Assembly: GCA_035651455.1 (NCBI GenBank)
Contig: DASRFR010000029.1
Coordinates: 526,248 to 590,247, forward strand
Direction: 5' to 3'
From: DASRFR01 sp035651455
GTDB taxonomy: Bacteria > Acidobacteriota > Terriglobia > Terriglobales > Acidobacteriaceae
DNA length: 64,000 bases
Shown: piece after piece, positions 1-9,100 of the stretch
How the letters are laid out: every line of letters starts with the position of its first letter
Position numbering within the stretch: the stretch's first letter is position 1
Notes under the pieces: generated by a model
Database searches by the model: none
The model's input: only the letters and a program-made list of their open reading frames with translations
What the model was told of the DNA's origin: nothing
Program-made: the position numbers and the translations under genes

Positions 1-2
1 AG

Positions 3-59
3 TTCTCCGCAGTGCAGCGACTCTCCGCCGCTGTTCTCATCCGCCGCTTCGCCAACTGA
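3..59 (+). CDS. possible 3' end of an upstream gene (partial)
   Basis: The frame starting at base 3 is open from the window edge and ends in TGA at 57-59, giving 18 visible residues ending RRFAN. It lies 28 bases before the response regulator on the same strand, so it may be the tail of a partner such as a sensor kinase, but nothing visible identifies it. An open frame this short could be chance. Confidence 0.3.
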   Translation, partial: FSAVQRLSAAVLIRRFAN

Positions 60-87
60 CGTTAATCTCGATGAGCATGGAGGAGTC

Positions 88-795
88 GTGTCCTTGAGCC
101 AAGGTAATCCGCTGAAAACAGTAGCACCCTCGACCCGGATACGATGCATAGTAGTGGACGACCACGCCTTGCTGCGACAAGGAGTACGGCGTCTGTTGCA
201 GGATGAGCCGGACTTTGAAGTTGTCGGTGAAGCCGGCGACGGTACCGCCGCGCTGAAGCTGGTTATGCAGGTCCAGCCCGACCTCGTACTGATGGACGTA
301 GGCATGCCCGGCCCTTCGTCGTTTGAAACCGCCCGTTTGATTCAGAAAGCCTCCGCCAAGACCAAGATTGTGTTCCTAACCATGCACGAAGACGAGGAAT
401 ACGTGTACCAAGGCCTGCAGGCGGGTGCAGCGGGGTATCTCCTGAAAGACACCCCTGCCGACCGGCTGGTGAGCGCCTTGCGCGAAGTTCAGAATGGTGG
501 CAAATGCGTGAGCCCCGAATTATTGGGCAAGCTTGTCGAGGACGCCCGGGCCCGCTCGGAAAACAGCCGCCTTCGCCCAGGAAACAATATGCTGACCCCG
601 CGAGAGCGCGAGGTAATGAGGCTATTGGCTGAGGGCAACACCGTGCGGCGCGTGGCAGAGATGCTGCGAGTGAGCATTAAAACTATCGAAGCTCACAAGT
701 TCAATCTCATGCGGAAGCTTGATATCCATAACAAAGCACAACTCGTGACCTACGCCATTAAACGCAAGATCTTGAAGCTGCCAATGCCAATTTAG
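88..795 (+). CDS. NarL/FixJ-family response regulator
   Basis: A two-domain transcriptional regulator of 235 residues. The receiver domain (about residues 18-135) has the acidic pair in VVDDH, the phosphoacceptor Asp70 in LMDVGMPG and the conserved Lys120 in YLLKD. The C-terminal LuxR-type helix-turn-helix (about 168-228) begins LTPREREVMRLLAEG and holds the recognition-helix pattern SIKTIEAH. The start is GTG, preceded by AGGAG at a normal distance. No sensor kinase is complete in the window, so the signal is unknown. Its stop overlaps that of the convergent HAD gene by four bases, so the two transcripts must run into each other. Confidence 0.9.
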   Translation: MSLSQGNPLKTVAPSTRIRCIVVDDHALLRQGVRRLLQDEPDFEVVGEAGDGTAALKLVMQVQPDLVLMDVGMPGPSSFETARLIQKASAKTKIVFLTMHEDEEYVYQGLQAGAAGYLLKDTPADRLVSALREVQNGGKCVSPELLGKLVEDARARSENSRLRPGNNMLTPREREVMRLLAEGNTVRRVAEMLRVSIKTIEAHKFNLMRKLDIHNKAQLVTYAIKRKILKLPMPI

Positions 796-1514
796 GGCGA
801 CGGCAGTTCCCTGCCGCCATAAGCCCCCACTGCGGCGGCCGCTAAACTCGCCAAATCCTCGACTTCCAGATCGGGTTTCCCTGCAGCGGCTTTCACCGCC
901 CCGATCCCTTTCCGTGGCGATGGACGTTTCACCCAAACCGTTCCCATCCCGAGGGACTGCGCGGGAAGCACATCGTGATACACGCTTTGACCCACATGCA
1001 GAATTTGGCCCGCAGGCAGGCCTATCCGGTCTAATGCCACTTGAAAGTTACGCAAGGATGGCTTGTAGGCCCTGGCTTGCTGAGCCGTAATAACGTGATC
1101 AAACCGGGTGCCGAGTTTCTTAGCAGTGGCCGAAAAGAGGTCATCGTCGATGTTAGAAACAATCGACAGTTTGAAGCGGGTTTGCAGCTTCTGCAACGCC
1201 CTGACGGTGTCAGCAAAGGGCTGCCACTCGGGCACAGACGCCGCAAGCGATTGAATCTCCAGTTGCGTTGGCATAAACCCTAACCGCTCGCCAAAGCCTT
1301 TTACGACTGACGCCAGCACCTCGCGATACAAGCGAAAAGTGCCGCTTTCCGCCTCGGCTTCGAGTTCCCCATATAGTTGCAGCAGTTCCCGATCGGGAAG
1401 GGTCTTGCCATGAGCGGTCAAAATTGGCCGCAAAGCCGAGAAAATGCCGTCTTCCCAGGCGATGAGCGTTCCGTAGCAATCAAACGTCATTGCACGGAAC
1501 CGGGAGAAGTCCAT
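792..1514 (-). CDS. HAD-superfamily hydrolase (haloacid dehalogenase-like)
   Basis: A 240-residue HAD hydrolase. Motif I is FDCYGTLIAWE at residues 11-21, with the nucleophile Asp; a Ser/Thr motif II lies near SIVSN, and a Lys followed by an HVGQSVYHD-type motif III/IV is in the C-terminal third. The DCYGTL form and the length match type II haloacid dehalogenase-like or phosphoglycolate-phosphatase-like enzymes; the substrate cannot be told. The ATG start follows a purine-rich AGAGGAAAGG. The gene stands alone, convergent with the response regulator. Confidence 0.85.
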   Translation of the reverse strand: MDFSRFRAMTFDCYGTLIAWEDGIFSALRPILTAHGKTLPDRELLQLYGELEAEAESGTFRLYREVLASVVKGFGERLGFMPTQLEIQSLAASVPEWQPFADTVRALQKLQTRFKLSIVSNIDDDLFSATAKKLGTRFDHVITAQQARAYKPSLRNFQVALDRIGLPAGQILHVGQSVYHDVLPAQSLGMGTVWVKRPSPRKGIGAVKAAAGKPDLEVEDLASLAAAAVGAYGGRELPSP

Positions 1515-1573
1515 GAAAACCTTTCCTCTCGTGTACAGGGATTTGGAACGCAGGCGCCGGGAAGGGTAAATAT

Positions 1574-1597
1574 GCCCCCAGGAGGGTTCCTGGGGGC
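1574..1597 (-). terminator. strong hairpin downstream of the glycine-zipper lipoprotein gene
   Basis: A perfect 10-bp stem GCCCCCAGGA / TCCTGGGGGC encloses a four-base loop. It lies 31 bases past the stop of the minus-strand gene ending at 1629. On that strand it is followed by ATATTTA rather than a clean U-run, so it is a probable, slightly weak intrinsic terminator. It also insulates the HAD gene that starts at 1514. Confidence 0.65.
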
Positions 1598-1628
1598 CGC
1601 ACAGGCTTCAGAACTTTAACCCGCTCAG

Positions 1629-2351
1629 CTATCTGCGAATTTCCAGTGGGCTCTGCAATTGGAAGCTGACCACCGATTCCGCCGGCAAAGTCACATCGCG
1701 GTTTCCTGTCAGTCCGGCCCCGGCAGTGCCCGCTCCAGCCCCGGCTAGAGCGCCGATCGCAGCACCCTTCCCGCCTCCGGCCAAGCCGCCAACTAAGGCA
1801 CCCAGGCCCGCGCCGCCGCCCACCATGCCGGCGGTGCGCTTACCTTTCCCTGCTTGTCCCGAAGACAGCGCAGCAGTTTCAACCTGGCGCGGGGTTCCCG
1901 CGACTTCAACTGAGGTGAGCTTGATCGAAAGATTCGACGCTCCCTTGAAACGCCCGGCCGACTTGGCGTCGACTACCGTGCCGCTAACCGCAGCGCCTGA
2001 AGGAATCACCGTCTCCCCCCCTACCACCACCGGCTGCGCCAAGGTCCCGCTGAAGCTCTGGCCCGACTGGCTGGTTTTCGAACTCAAGGCTTCTCCCAGG
2101 CGAACGCTCAGAGTCGTGCCTGCCGGCACCACGATCGGCTTGGGAGCCTCTGGCTTCTGCGCTTCGCGCATCTTTCCAGACTCTTTCCTCTGGGCATTTT
2201 CTGCGTTTCTCCCGGGTTCCGTCGTAGCAGGAGTGTTGGAAGTGGTCGGCTGATTTTCCTGTTCGCTAGTGGTTTGATCGGGCTTTTTGCAGGAGAAAGC
2301 GCTGAGCATCAGAACAAGCGCCAAGCTAAGCCTGAGTATGGGTGATCGCAT
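1629..2351 (-). CDS. glycine-zipper lipoprotein of unknown function
   Basis: A 240-residue envelope protein. The chosen ATG has GGAGG just upstream and gives a lipoprotein signal MRSPILRLSLALVLMLSAFSC with the lipobox Cys near residue 21; a longer frame upstream lacks this logic. After a Pro/Thr/Glu-rich linker comes a beta-rich domain beginning TTLSVRLGEALSS, then a glycine-zipper stretch with repeated GGxxG and GAxAG patterns, and a last segment ending SPLEIRR. Similar proteins with TLSVRL followed by a glycine zipper are common in Acidobacteriota, as I recall, with no assigned role. Anchoring in a membrane by the zipper is an inference. Confidence 0.75.
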   Translation of the reverse strand: MRSPILRLSLALVLMLSAFSCKKPDQTTSEQENQPTTSNTPATTEPGRNAENAQRKESGKMREAQKPEAPKPIVVPAGTTLSVRLGEALSSKTSQSGQSFSGTLAQPVVVGGETVIPSGAAVSGTVVDAKSAGRFKGASNLSIKLTSVEVAGTPRQVETAALSSGQAGKGKRTAGMVGGGAGLGALVGGLAGGGKGAAIGALAGAGAGTAGAGLTGNRDVTLPAESVVSFQLQSPLEIRR

Positions 2352-2477
2352 AAATCCTCCATTTGGCTGCAATAAATGTAGCGGGAAAGTGCGCGACAAG
2401 CACTTTACCGGAAGCACAAGGTCAAGGCAATTGCATTAAGACACATACGGCCGGAGCAGGAACAACGACGAACAAAG

Positions 2478-3608
2478 CTAAGCTTTGCCATTCGACGAAG
2501 CGGTGCTCAGTGCCTTGTCGTCGGTCTCCGGCGAAGGCTCGAATAGCCCGAGATTGTCCAGTGCAGCATCGGATTCAGGCGCCACAGCCACGGGCGGAGA
2601 GTCAGGCACCGTCGCTTCGGTGCTTGCGGCCGAAGCACTGGCCTTTGAGAGGAATTTCGTGCTGTTGAGCAGCGGCCGTCCCAGCGACGGATTATAGCCG
2701 GTCCATGGGCCCTCGCTTTGCGCTTCCCGTTCGAAGTGCGCGCGCATGCTTTCCATCTTCGAATCGAGGTCGTCAAGATAGTGCAGCATCAGAGCTTCGG
2801 GGAACATCGGCAGTTTGGGAGATCCAAATTCGTATTGTCCGTGATGGCTGATGATCATGTGCTCGATGAGAGACTTCAGCTCATCTGGAAAATCCGGGAT
2901 ACCCGCAAGCTTCGCCTGCAGCATCTCCAGTTCAATGATCATGTGTCCGAGCAGCTGACCGCGTGTCGTATAGCTGAAGGAACGGGTGTAGGTCAGCTCG
3001 TAAATTTTGCCGACATCGTGCAGGAAGGCGCCCGTCAGCAACAGGTCGCGATCAATTTGCGGATAATTGCGCGACACCAGATCGCACGAACGGAACAGCG
3101 ATACCACGTGGTCCAGCAGCCCACCGATATACGCATGGTGCAAGGTCTTCGCCGCCGGAGCATTCCGGTAGGCGGAAGCGATCTCCGAGTCTGACATGAA
3201 GGCGTGTAGCAAGGCCTTGAGATAAGGGTTCTGGAAACTGGAAACAAAAGCGGCCAGCGTCTGCCAGAGCTCGTCGATGTTCTTGGTAGTTTTCGGGAGG
3301 TAATCGGCAAAATCTATTTCCGCGTCATCAAGCCGCCGAAGCTTATGGATGGTCAGCTGAAAACGGTTCTTGTACTTGTTCAGCAGGCCCTTGATTTTGA
3401 GAACGTCGTCCTGCTCGAAAGCATCCATGGCATCGTCGACGTTGTCCCACATCTTGGCTTCAATCTGGCCTGAGCGGTCGCCCAGTGTCAGCGCCAGGTA
3501 GGGCTCCCCGCTTTTCTTGGGCTTGACCTGCTTGATGACGACCACGAAGCTGGAGGTGATGACTTTGTTTTCGTGCTGCGAGCAGTCGCAAATGAAGAAA
3601 TCTTTCAT
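2478..3608 (-). CDS. OB-fold/HD-domain 3'-5' exoribonuclease, YhaM-like
   Basis: The N-terminal ~100 residues form an OB-fold nucleic-acid binding domain (PYLALTLGDRSGQIEAKMWD). The following HD domain carries FLHDVGKIYE, with the metal-binding pair His197-Asp198, and a downstream MIISHHGQYEFGSP motif. This order is that of YhaM-type exonucleases. The C-terminal 70 residues are Ala/Ser/Pro-rich and look disordered. The ATG giving MKDFF was chosen because family members usually begin this way; upstream in-frame ATG (3626) and GTG (3650) are possible and none has a strong ribosome binding site. It follows the SurA-like gene on the same strand and is probably co-transcribed with it. Confidence 0.85.
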   Translation of the reverse strand: MKDFFICDCSQHENKVITSSFVVVIKQVKPKKSGEPYLALTLGDRSGQIEAKMWDNVDDAMDAFEQDDVLKIKGLLNKYKNRFQLTIHKLRRLDDAEIDFADYLPKTTKNIDELWQTLAAFVSSFQNPYLKALLHAFMSDSEIASAYRNAPAAKTLHHAYIGGLLDHVVSLFRSCDLVSRNYPQIDRDLLLTGAFLHDVGKIYELTYTRSFSYTTRGQLLGHMIIELEMLQAKLAGIPDFPDELKSLIEHMIISHHGQYEFGSPKLPMFPEALMLHYLDDLDSKMESMRAHFEREAQSEGPWTGYNPSLGRPLLNSTKFLSKASASAASTEATVPDSPPVAVAPESDAALDNLGLFEPSPETDDKALSTASSNGKA

Positions 3609-3693
3609 GAGCCGATCCAGCGCCATGTCCCAAAGCACGGGACAAGACACACCTGTAGAGGTTTGCCGGGGGCGCGGTGCTGTTCAGCTTAAC

Positions 3694-4794
3694 CTAAATG
3701 ATTCCGAACTTCTTCTTCTTTTTGAACTTTTTGGCGTTGGTTTCTTTTGCCGTGGTCTCTATGGGCTTGGTTTCATTGGCGCTGGCGCCGCTATCTACAT
3801 ATCCGGGTTTCAGATCGATGAAAGCATCCTCCCGGAGTTTGGTCAGGTAGGCACGAAGGGCCGGCTGCAATTTTTGCATGTAAATCGCATCCTGCAATTT
3901 TGGCTCGATGTCTCTCATGGCAGGAATGCCGGCCTGCTGGTGATCCGTCACCTTGAGAATCACAAAGCCCTGCTTGGTACGGATGACATCGGTTACATCA
4001 CCGGCTTTCATGGCGAAAGTCTTATCTTCCAGTTCTTTGGCCAGCGCTCCCCGCTTGAAATAGCCAAGATCGCCACCCTGGGCCGCAGTGGGCCCATCGG
4101 AATTCTTCTTCGCGACCTCGTCAAAGCTGGTGCCCTTCTTAATCAGGGCCAGCAGATCATCGGCTTTGGCCTGGGCAGCCGCGAGGGCCTGCGGGTCGTC
4201 GGCAGCGGGAGCGCTCTCGCCCTGCTTAGCGCCCGTTTTCGCGGGCGCAACCAGAATTTCGCTCAAGCGGATCTGTTCGGGCTGCTCCAGTTCACTCTTG
4301 TGCTGCTCGTAAAACTGCTGCTCTTCCTGCTTCGTAGGGGCGAGGTGCGAACCCACTTCTCGGCCAATGACTTCCTGGGTGATGATCTGGTTGCGCAAGT
4401 TCTGTTTGAAATCCTCGTACGAGACGCCCTGCGACTGTGCAGCCTTTTCCAGGTCTTCCATGGTGTCGAGGTTCATCTGCTTGCGCATTTCGTCCAACCG
4501 CTTGATAAGTTCGGTATCGGCGGTGATTCCCAGGTCCTTGCCCTTTTCCAGCAGCAGTTGCTGGTCGATCAAGTCGCGAAGCACATCTCTTTGCCGCTCG
4601 TTATAAAGCTTGGAAGCGTTTGATGGATCCTGCTGCTGCATCTCCTGCTTGAGCTGCTCCTTGCTGCGGTTGAACTCGGAGAGCGTAATGATCTGGTTGT
4701 TTATGCGGGCAACAATTTCTTCGACCACGTTGTCCGCATACACTAGCGGAGACGGCAAAACGGCGAGCAACAAAGCGACAATAACTTTTTTCAT
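3694..4794 (-). CDS. SurA/PrsA-like periplasmic peptidyl-prolyl isomerase
   Basis: An exported foldase of 366 residues. The ATG gives a clean signal peptide MKKVIVALLLAVLPSPLVYA; a TTG four codons upstream is less likely. The N-terminal chaperone region starts VVEEIVARINNQIITLSEF, typical of SurA. One parvulin (PpiC) domain at about residues 175-285 holds GGDLGYF and TKQGFVILKV. SurA of Proteobacteria has two parvulin domains; this has one. The protein ends in a low-complexity tail finishing KKFKKKKKFGII. Expected role: helping outer-membrane proteins reach the BAM complex; bamD is at 38.6 kb. Confidence 0.87.
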   Translation of the reverse strand: MKKVIVALLLAVLPSPLVYADNVVEEIVARINNQIITLSEFNRSKEQLKQEMQQQDPSNASKLYNERQRDVLRDLIDQQLLLEKGKDLGITADTELIKRLDEMRKQMNLDTMEDLEKAAQSQGVSYEDFKQNLRNQIITQEVIGREVGSHLAPTKQEEQQFYEQHKSELEQPEQIRLSEILVAPAKTGAKQGESAPAADDPQALAAAQAKADDLLALIKKGTSFDEVAKKNSDGPTAAQGGDLGYFKRGALAKELEDKTFAMKAGDVTDVIRTKQGFVILKVTDHQQAGIPAMRDIEPKLQDAIYMQKLQPALRAYLTKLREDAFIDLKPGYVDSGASANETKPIETTAKETNAKKFKKKKKFGII

Positions 4795-4946
4795 GGGTAG
4801 TACCAATGGAAGACCTGGGCTCTGCCTAAGGTATGTTGGATTGCTCTCTGTTTATTGTAACTCTGGTCCGGCAAGCGGGCCACCCACCACTGTTATGATT
4901 GTGAGTTTCAAAATGAAGGTTGCCATCCGCCCAAGACGAGGTGACA

Positions 4947-6764
4947 GTGAAGATCCTCAGCCTTTTCCTTTCTATTTTCTTTATTTGTATGGCCTGCTTT
5001 GATTCATCCGCCGAGGCACAATCAACTCCTCCCGCGATGCCGGATACTGCCCAACTGGAGAAGATGGCGGCGCGGTTTGCACCCACGGCCATCCGAGTAG
5101 ACACTTCAAAGCTTTCGCCGGGAGACCGCCAGGCGCTCGTAAAACTGATTGATGCCGCACGCATTTACAACGACATCTACATGCGCCAGCTCTGGAGCGG
5201 GAACCTGGGCCTCTACGCCAGGCTGCAAAAGGATCCAACTGCGCTCGGCAAAGCCCGCCTGCACTATTTTTGGCTCAACAAAGGTCCATGGTCCGACATT
5301 GATGAATTCAAAGCCTTCATTCCCGGAGTGCCGCCGCGAAAGCCGCTGGGTGCGAACTTCTACCCCGAAGACATGACGAAAGAAGAGTTCGAAGCCTGGA
5401 TTGCCACATTGCCCCAGGCCGAGCAGGAGCAGGCCAAGAGCTTTTTCACGGTAATCCGCCGTAAGTCAGCGTCTACTCACAGCGGCGCGGCGCGGCCTAC
5501 TGCTCAATCGCATCCATTCGAGAGCGTTCCTTACAGCGAAGAGTACAAGGACGATCTCGCGAAATGTGCCGATCTTCTGAAGCAGGCTGCGGGCTTGACT
5601 GACAACTCTTCCCTGAAGAAATTTCTGTCTTTGCGTGCAGACGCCTTTCTCTCCAATGATTACTACGAAAGCGATCTGGCATGGATGGATCTTGATGCGC
5701 CTCTCGATATCACCATCGGGCCATACGAAACCTATAACGACGAGCTCTTCGGCTACAAGGCGGCGTTCGAGGCATACATCAATCTTCGCGATGAGGCGGA
5801 GAGCGCCAAATTGAGCGCCTTCAGCAAGCATTTGCAGGCGGTCGAAAACAATCTTCCTATCGATCCTCAGTACCGCAATCCAAAGCTGGGCGCGGCGGCC
5901 CCACTCCGAGTCGTTGACGAAATTATCGCCACCGGCGATGGCGCGCACGGCGTGCAAACCGCCGCTTACAACTTGCCCAACGATGAGAGGGTTGTGCAAC
6001 AAAAAGGCGCCAAGCGGGTCATGATGAAGAATGTGCAGGAAGCGAAGTTCCGCAGCGTGCTTTTGCCCATTGCCAGGGTGATGCTCACCAAATCTTCAAT
6101 GGTTGACGTCAATTTCGATTCCTTCTTCACCCATATCGTGGCGCATGAGTTAATGCACGGTCTGGGCCCGCACCAGATCACAATCAACGGACGTGCCACC
6201 ACTCCTCGCGTTGAATTAAAGGAGCTTTTTGGCGCCATCGAAGAAGCCAAGGCCGATGTCACTGGCCTGTTCGCCCTGCAGTACCTAATGGACCACGCAA
6301 AGGCCATTGGCCTGGACAACCTGCTCCCCAGCGATGCGGCGGCGCAGCGGCAACTCTATGTCACCTATCTCGCCTCGTCGTTCCGCAGCCTGCGTTTCGG
6401 CTTGAATGACGCGCATGGCAAGGGCATGGCCGTACAGTTCAACTACTTGATGGACAAGAGAGGGTTCACTGAGCACGGTGACGGCACATTCAGCGTGAAC
6501 ATGGAGAAAATTCGTTCCGCTGTCCACGACCTTGATCACGATCTGCTCACGCTCGAAGCTCAAGGCGACTATGCCGGGGCAAAGAAAATGCTTACCGAGA
6601 TGGGGGTGATTCGCCCCGCGGTGAAGCGAGCACTCGCCAAGTTGCAGGACATCCCTACAGACATCGAACCCATCTTCGTAACCGCGGATTCCGTAAGCGG
6701 CGATCCGACGCCTGCAACCGCACCGACTGCACAGCGCACTGGAAGAAACCGCCGGAAAGAATAG
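4947..6764 (+). CDS. exported M49-like (dipeptidyl-peptidase III-like) zinc metallopeptidase
   Basis: About 605 residues from the GTG at 4947, chosen because AGGTGA lies just upstream and the result is a good signal peptide (VKILSLFLSIFFICMACFDSSAEA); a TTG at 4920 is the alternative. The body resembles the Zn-dependent hydrolases related to DPP III: the zinc motif is HELMH (His400, Glu401, His404) followed by GLGPHQI, and a second metal region IEEAKADVTG (Glu432/433) follows about 30 residues later. Classical DPP III has HEXXGH; here it is HEXXH. The peptide substrate is unknown and the protein is probably periplasmic. Confidence 0.8.
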   Translation: MKILSLFLSIFFICMACFDSSAEAQSTPPAMPDTAQLEKMAARFAPTAIRVDTSKLSPGDRQALVKLIDAARIYNDIYMRQLWSGNLGLYARLQKDPTALGKARLHYFWLNKGPWSDIDEFKAFIPGVPPRKPLGANFYPEDMTKEEFEAWIATLPQAEQEQAKSFFTVIRRKSASTHSGAARPTAQSHPFESVPYSEEYKDDLAKCADLLKQAAGLTDNSSLKKFLSLRADAFLSNDYYESDLAWMDLDAPLDITIGPYETYNDELFGYKAAFEAYINLRDEAESAKLSAFSKHLQAVENNLPIDPQYRNPKLGAAAPLRVVDEIIATGDGAHGVQTAAYNLPNDERVVQQKGAKRVMMKNVQEAKFRSVLLPIARVMLTKSSMVDVNFDSFFTHIVAHELMHGLGPHQITINGRATTPRVELKELFGAIEEAKADVTGLFALQYLMDHAKAIGLDNLLPSDAAAQRQLYVTYLASSFRSLRFGLNDAHGKGMAVQFNYLMDKRGFTEHGDGTFSVNMEKIRSAVHDLDHDLLTLEAQGDYAGAKKMLTEMGVIRPAVKRALAKLQDIPTDIEPIFVTADSVSGDPTPATAPTAQRTGRNRRKE

Positions 6765-6797
6765 GCGACGCGCATCGCCACGGGAACGTGCACAGTG

Positions 6798-7568
6798 TCA
6801 CTTACCCGCTGCTTCCGCTCGCGCGCGCATCAGCGCCACCGTGGTAACGTCGTTGTGGGTAGGCGGCCCGCACATGAACTGCTGCAGGCTCTCCAGCATG
6901 GTGTCACCAACCTGCCGGGCCGTGTTGCCATTTGCACGCTCAAAGGCGTCCTTGGCACGGTGAATACCAAACTCTTCCCGCTGGCATTGACCTTCTACGA
7001 TGCCGCGCGAGACCAGTAGCAGGATCGCCCCGGGTTCCAGCGCCACGATGCGCGCGTCCATGGGCGCATATGCGAACAGCCCAAGCGGCAGGGTAGTGGC
7101 TTCAAGAAGGCTGACGCTCCCAGACGCATCGCGCAGCAAACCCGGAGTATGGCCTGCATTGATGTACCAGACCGTTCCTAAGGTCTCGTTATAGCAACCG
7201 AAAAATGCCGGGCAACTGCGCACGCCGCCCGCCGCCTGCATGATGCTGTGGTTCAGACGAAGCCAGAGTTCGACCATGACGTCGGGATCATTTACGTCTT
7301 CCGGAGCAAACAGTTCTTTGCCCGACTGCTCAAATGTGCTTTGGGCAGCCCGCAAGATCTGGTGATTTCCATCGCGCCGTCCGGCAAGGTCAAGCAATCC
7401 AAAAAGAATCCGGTTCGGCGCCACCCGGACGAAATCGTAGTAGTCGCCGCCTTTCCACTCCCCGTAAAAAGTGGCCGCAATCTCCGCCCCCTCTAGCGCA
7501 GGCGGTTGCGCGGGAATGCTTTCGACTGGAGACGCCACCCGCTTCGTACTTTTCCGGAATGACAACAT
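6798..7568 (-). CDS. SpoIIE/RsbU-type PP2C serine phosphatase
   Basis: A 256-residue protein that is almost entirely a SpoIIE-like phosphatase domain. The metal-binding GGDYYDF motif is at about residues 40-46, NAGHTPGLL near 140 and the terminal DVTTVAL near 242. There is no obvious sensor (PAS, GAF or receiver) domain, so input must come through a partner. Enzymes of this type dephosphorylate anti-sigma-factor antagonists in partner-switching control; no antagonist or anti-sigma gene lies nearby. In the LDLAGRRDG segment the usual second Asp-rich motif (DVxGHG) is altered, so activity should not be assumed. Confidence 0.8.
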   Translation of the reverse strand: MLSFRKSTKRVASPVESIPAQPPALEGAEIAATFYGEWKGGDYYDFVRVAPNRILFGLLDLAGRRDGNHQILRAAQSTFEQSGKELFAPEDVNDPDVMVELWLRLNHSIMQAAGGVRSCPAFFGCYNETLGTVWYINAGHTPGLLRDASGSVSLLEATTLPLGLFAYAPMDARIVALEPGAILLLVSRGIVEGQCQREEFGIHRAKDAFERANGNTARQVGDTMLESLQQFMCGPPTHNDVTTVALMRARAEAAGK

Positions 7569-7636
7569 GATCTTGGGTTGAGGAACTTAGCATAAATCAG
7601 CGATGCTGGCGAGCGGGAATTCCTGTGCAGATTTCT

Positions 7637-9079
7637 TCACTCTCCATACCTTTTAGCCAGAAACTGTCCTACGTCGTTCGCCAGGTCGGCGTAGCTGGAG
7701 TGAATGGTTGCGCGCAGCGCGGCTTCTGTCTGGCTGCCCTCGCTCAGCCGTTGCAGAATTCGCTGCAGGTCCCCCATCCCGTACGTCTCGTTGATGTACA
7801 AGACCGCGGCTAAAGACTCGTCGTAAGCGAGGACTGCTTCGCCCGTGGAAAAGCGGTTGAAATTGCCTTCCAGCATGTTGTAAGGAATCTGTTGCTGGCC
7901 GCGGAACAACTGCGCCAGCCTTCGTCCGTTGGCCTCCAGGGTCTTGGGCTCGACTAGCTGCGCGATGCCCTCATGGAGCCACTGTGGGCAGCGTCCTCCC
8001 GACGCTTGGTTGATGAACGAATGCGCCAACTCGTGCTTTAAGACCCGGGCAAAGTCGCTGGTAACCGATGTCAGGCCGTTCACGGGAATGCGCAGCTTGC
8101 CATCGTTCAGAGCTCCGGTCCAAGAGGGAGCGTGGGTCACGTCAAAGAAGGCCTGGTCGGTATACAAAACAACGGAAATACTGCTCCGCGGCGATATACC
8201 CAGCTCCCGTACCAGGTCGTCGTATTGAGTTTCCAGCGTGTTCAGGATGTCGCGCCGTAGGAAGTCAGAACTCTGATTGCCTTCGAACCGCAGAGTGAAA
8301 TGCGCGCTTTCGCGCTCGGAAAATTGGGTCTCTACTTTGGCCTCACGCTCGGCCTTTGACAACAATTCCGCTACTTTCGAATCCGGCCGCAATTGCAGTG
8401 ACTTCTTCCATGAGCGAATAGCGTCGGCGGTGTGGTCCGCCGAGAATTGCGCGAAGCCGAGAACGGTGAGCGCGTCGGGCGAATTGGGCGCCAGGCGCGC
8501 CGAGCGTTCCGCGTAGGAAAGTCCTTGCTGGGGATTGCCCGTGCGCACCAGCAGGGCTGCGTAGTAATTCAGAATGGTGGAACTGTCCGGCTGGAGCGCG
8601 AGCGCATTTTCGAAGTAGCGCGCGGATTGCTTGAGATCGCCAGCCTCGAATTCGTGCTTTCCTGCAATAAAGTAAGCGGTGGCGGCGAGCGCACGATCGC
8701 TGTTGCCGGCCGCAGACTGCAAGGCGTCGGTATCTACCCGGCCGTCGTGAACGATTTTCTCGCTGAGGTCCCCTTCTCCCTTCAGCGGAGTATTGGAACC
8801 GAGTGCCGGCAGCTCCGCCGCAGCTTTCACTTCACCCCCGGAATTCACGTAGGCAGGAGGCGCCCCACCCGCTTCGACGCGCTCAACTAGTGATTTCGGG
8901 ATAGCATAGGAGTTATCCCCGATGTCATATTGCAGATGGGAACCGGAATTGCGAACGCTTTCCGCCCAGATGCTGCGTCCATTCTTGAGGCGAATGACGT
9001 CCGCGGGCGCGCACACCGCACCTATGACCGGCAAAAGCAGCAAGAGAGTTGGGAACCGCACCTGCGCGGATTCTAGCAA
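7637..9079 (-). CDS. TPR protein with MA-like gluzincin peptidase domain
   Basis: A 480-residue exported protein. A hydrophobic N-terminus (FPTLLLLLPVIGAVCAPA) acts as signal; it is followed by an SH3-like segment (DVIRLKNGRSIWAE), TPR repeats (about 125-255) and a C-terminal peptidase MA-like domain with HELAH (His349, Glu350, His353) and the distant Glu370 in WLHEGIAQL. The TPRs probably position protein partners. The start is TTG (9079) or GTG (9061), neither with a clear ribosome site. It is divergent from the M1-family gene with only 21 bases between the two annotated starts. Confidence 0.8.
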   Translation of the reverse strand: MLESAQVRFPTLLLLLPVIGAVCAPADVIRLKNGRSIWAESVRNSGSHLQYDIGDNSYAIPKSLVERVEAGGAPPAYVNSGGEVKAAAELPALGSNTPLKGEGDLSEKIVHDGRVDTDALQSAAGNSDRALAATAYFIAGKHEFEAGDLKQSARYFENALALQPDSSTILNYYAALLVRTGNPQQGLSYAERSARLAPNSPDALTVLGFAQFSADHTADAIRSWKKSLQLRPDSKVAELLSKAEREAKVETQFSERESAHFTLRFEGNQSSDFLRRDILNTLETQYDDLVRELGISPRSSISVVLYTDQAFFDVTHAPSWTGALNDGKLRIPVNGLTSVTSDFARVLKHELAHSFINQASGGRCPQWLHEGIAQLVEPKTLEANGRRLAQLFRGQQQIPYNMLEGNFNRFSTGEAVLAYDESLAAVLYINETYGMGDLQRILQRLSEGSQTEAALRATIHSSYADLANDVGQFLAKRYGE

Positions 9080-9100
9080 TCAGGGGAGAGGTCGACCTAG

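Noticed and set aside
3517..4623. 368-codon plus-strand ORF antisense to the SurA-like gene
   Set aside because: The minus-strand frame has a signal peptide and parvulin motifs; the plus frame has none.
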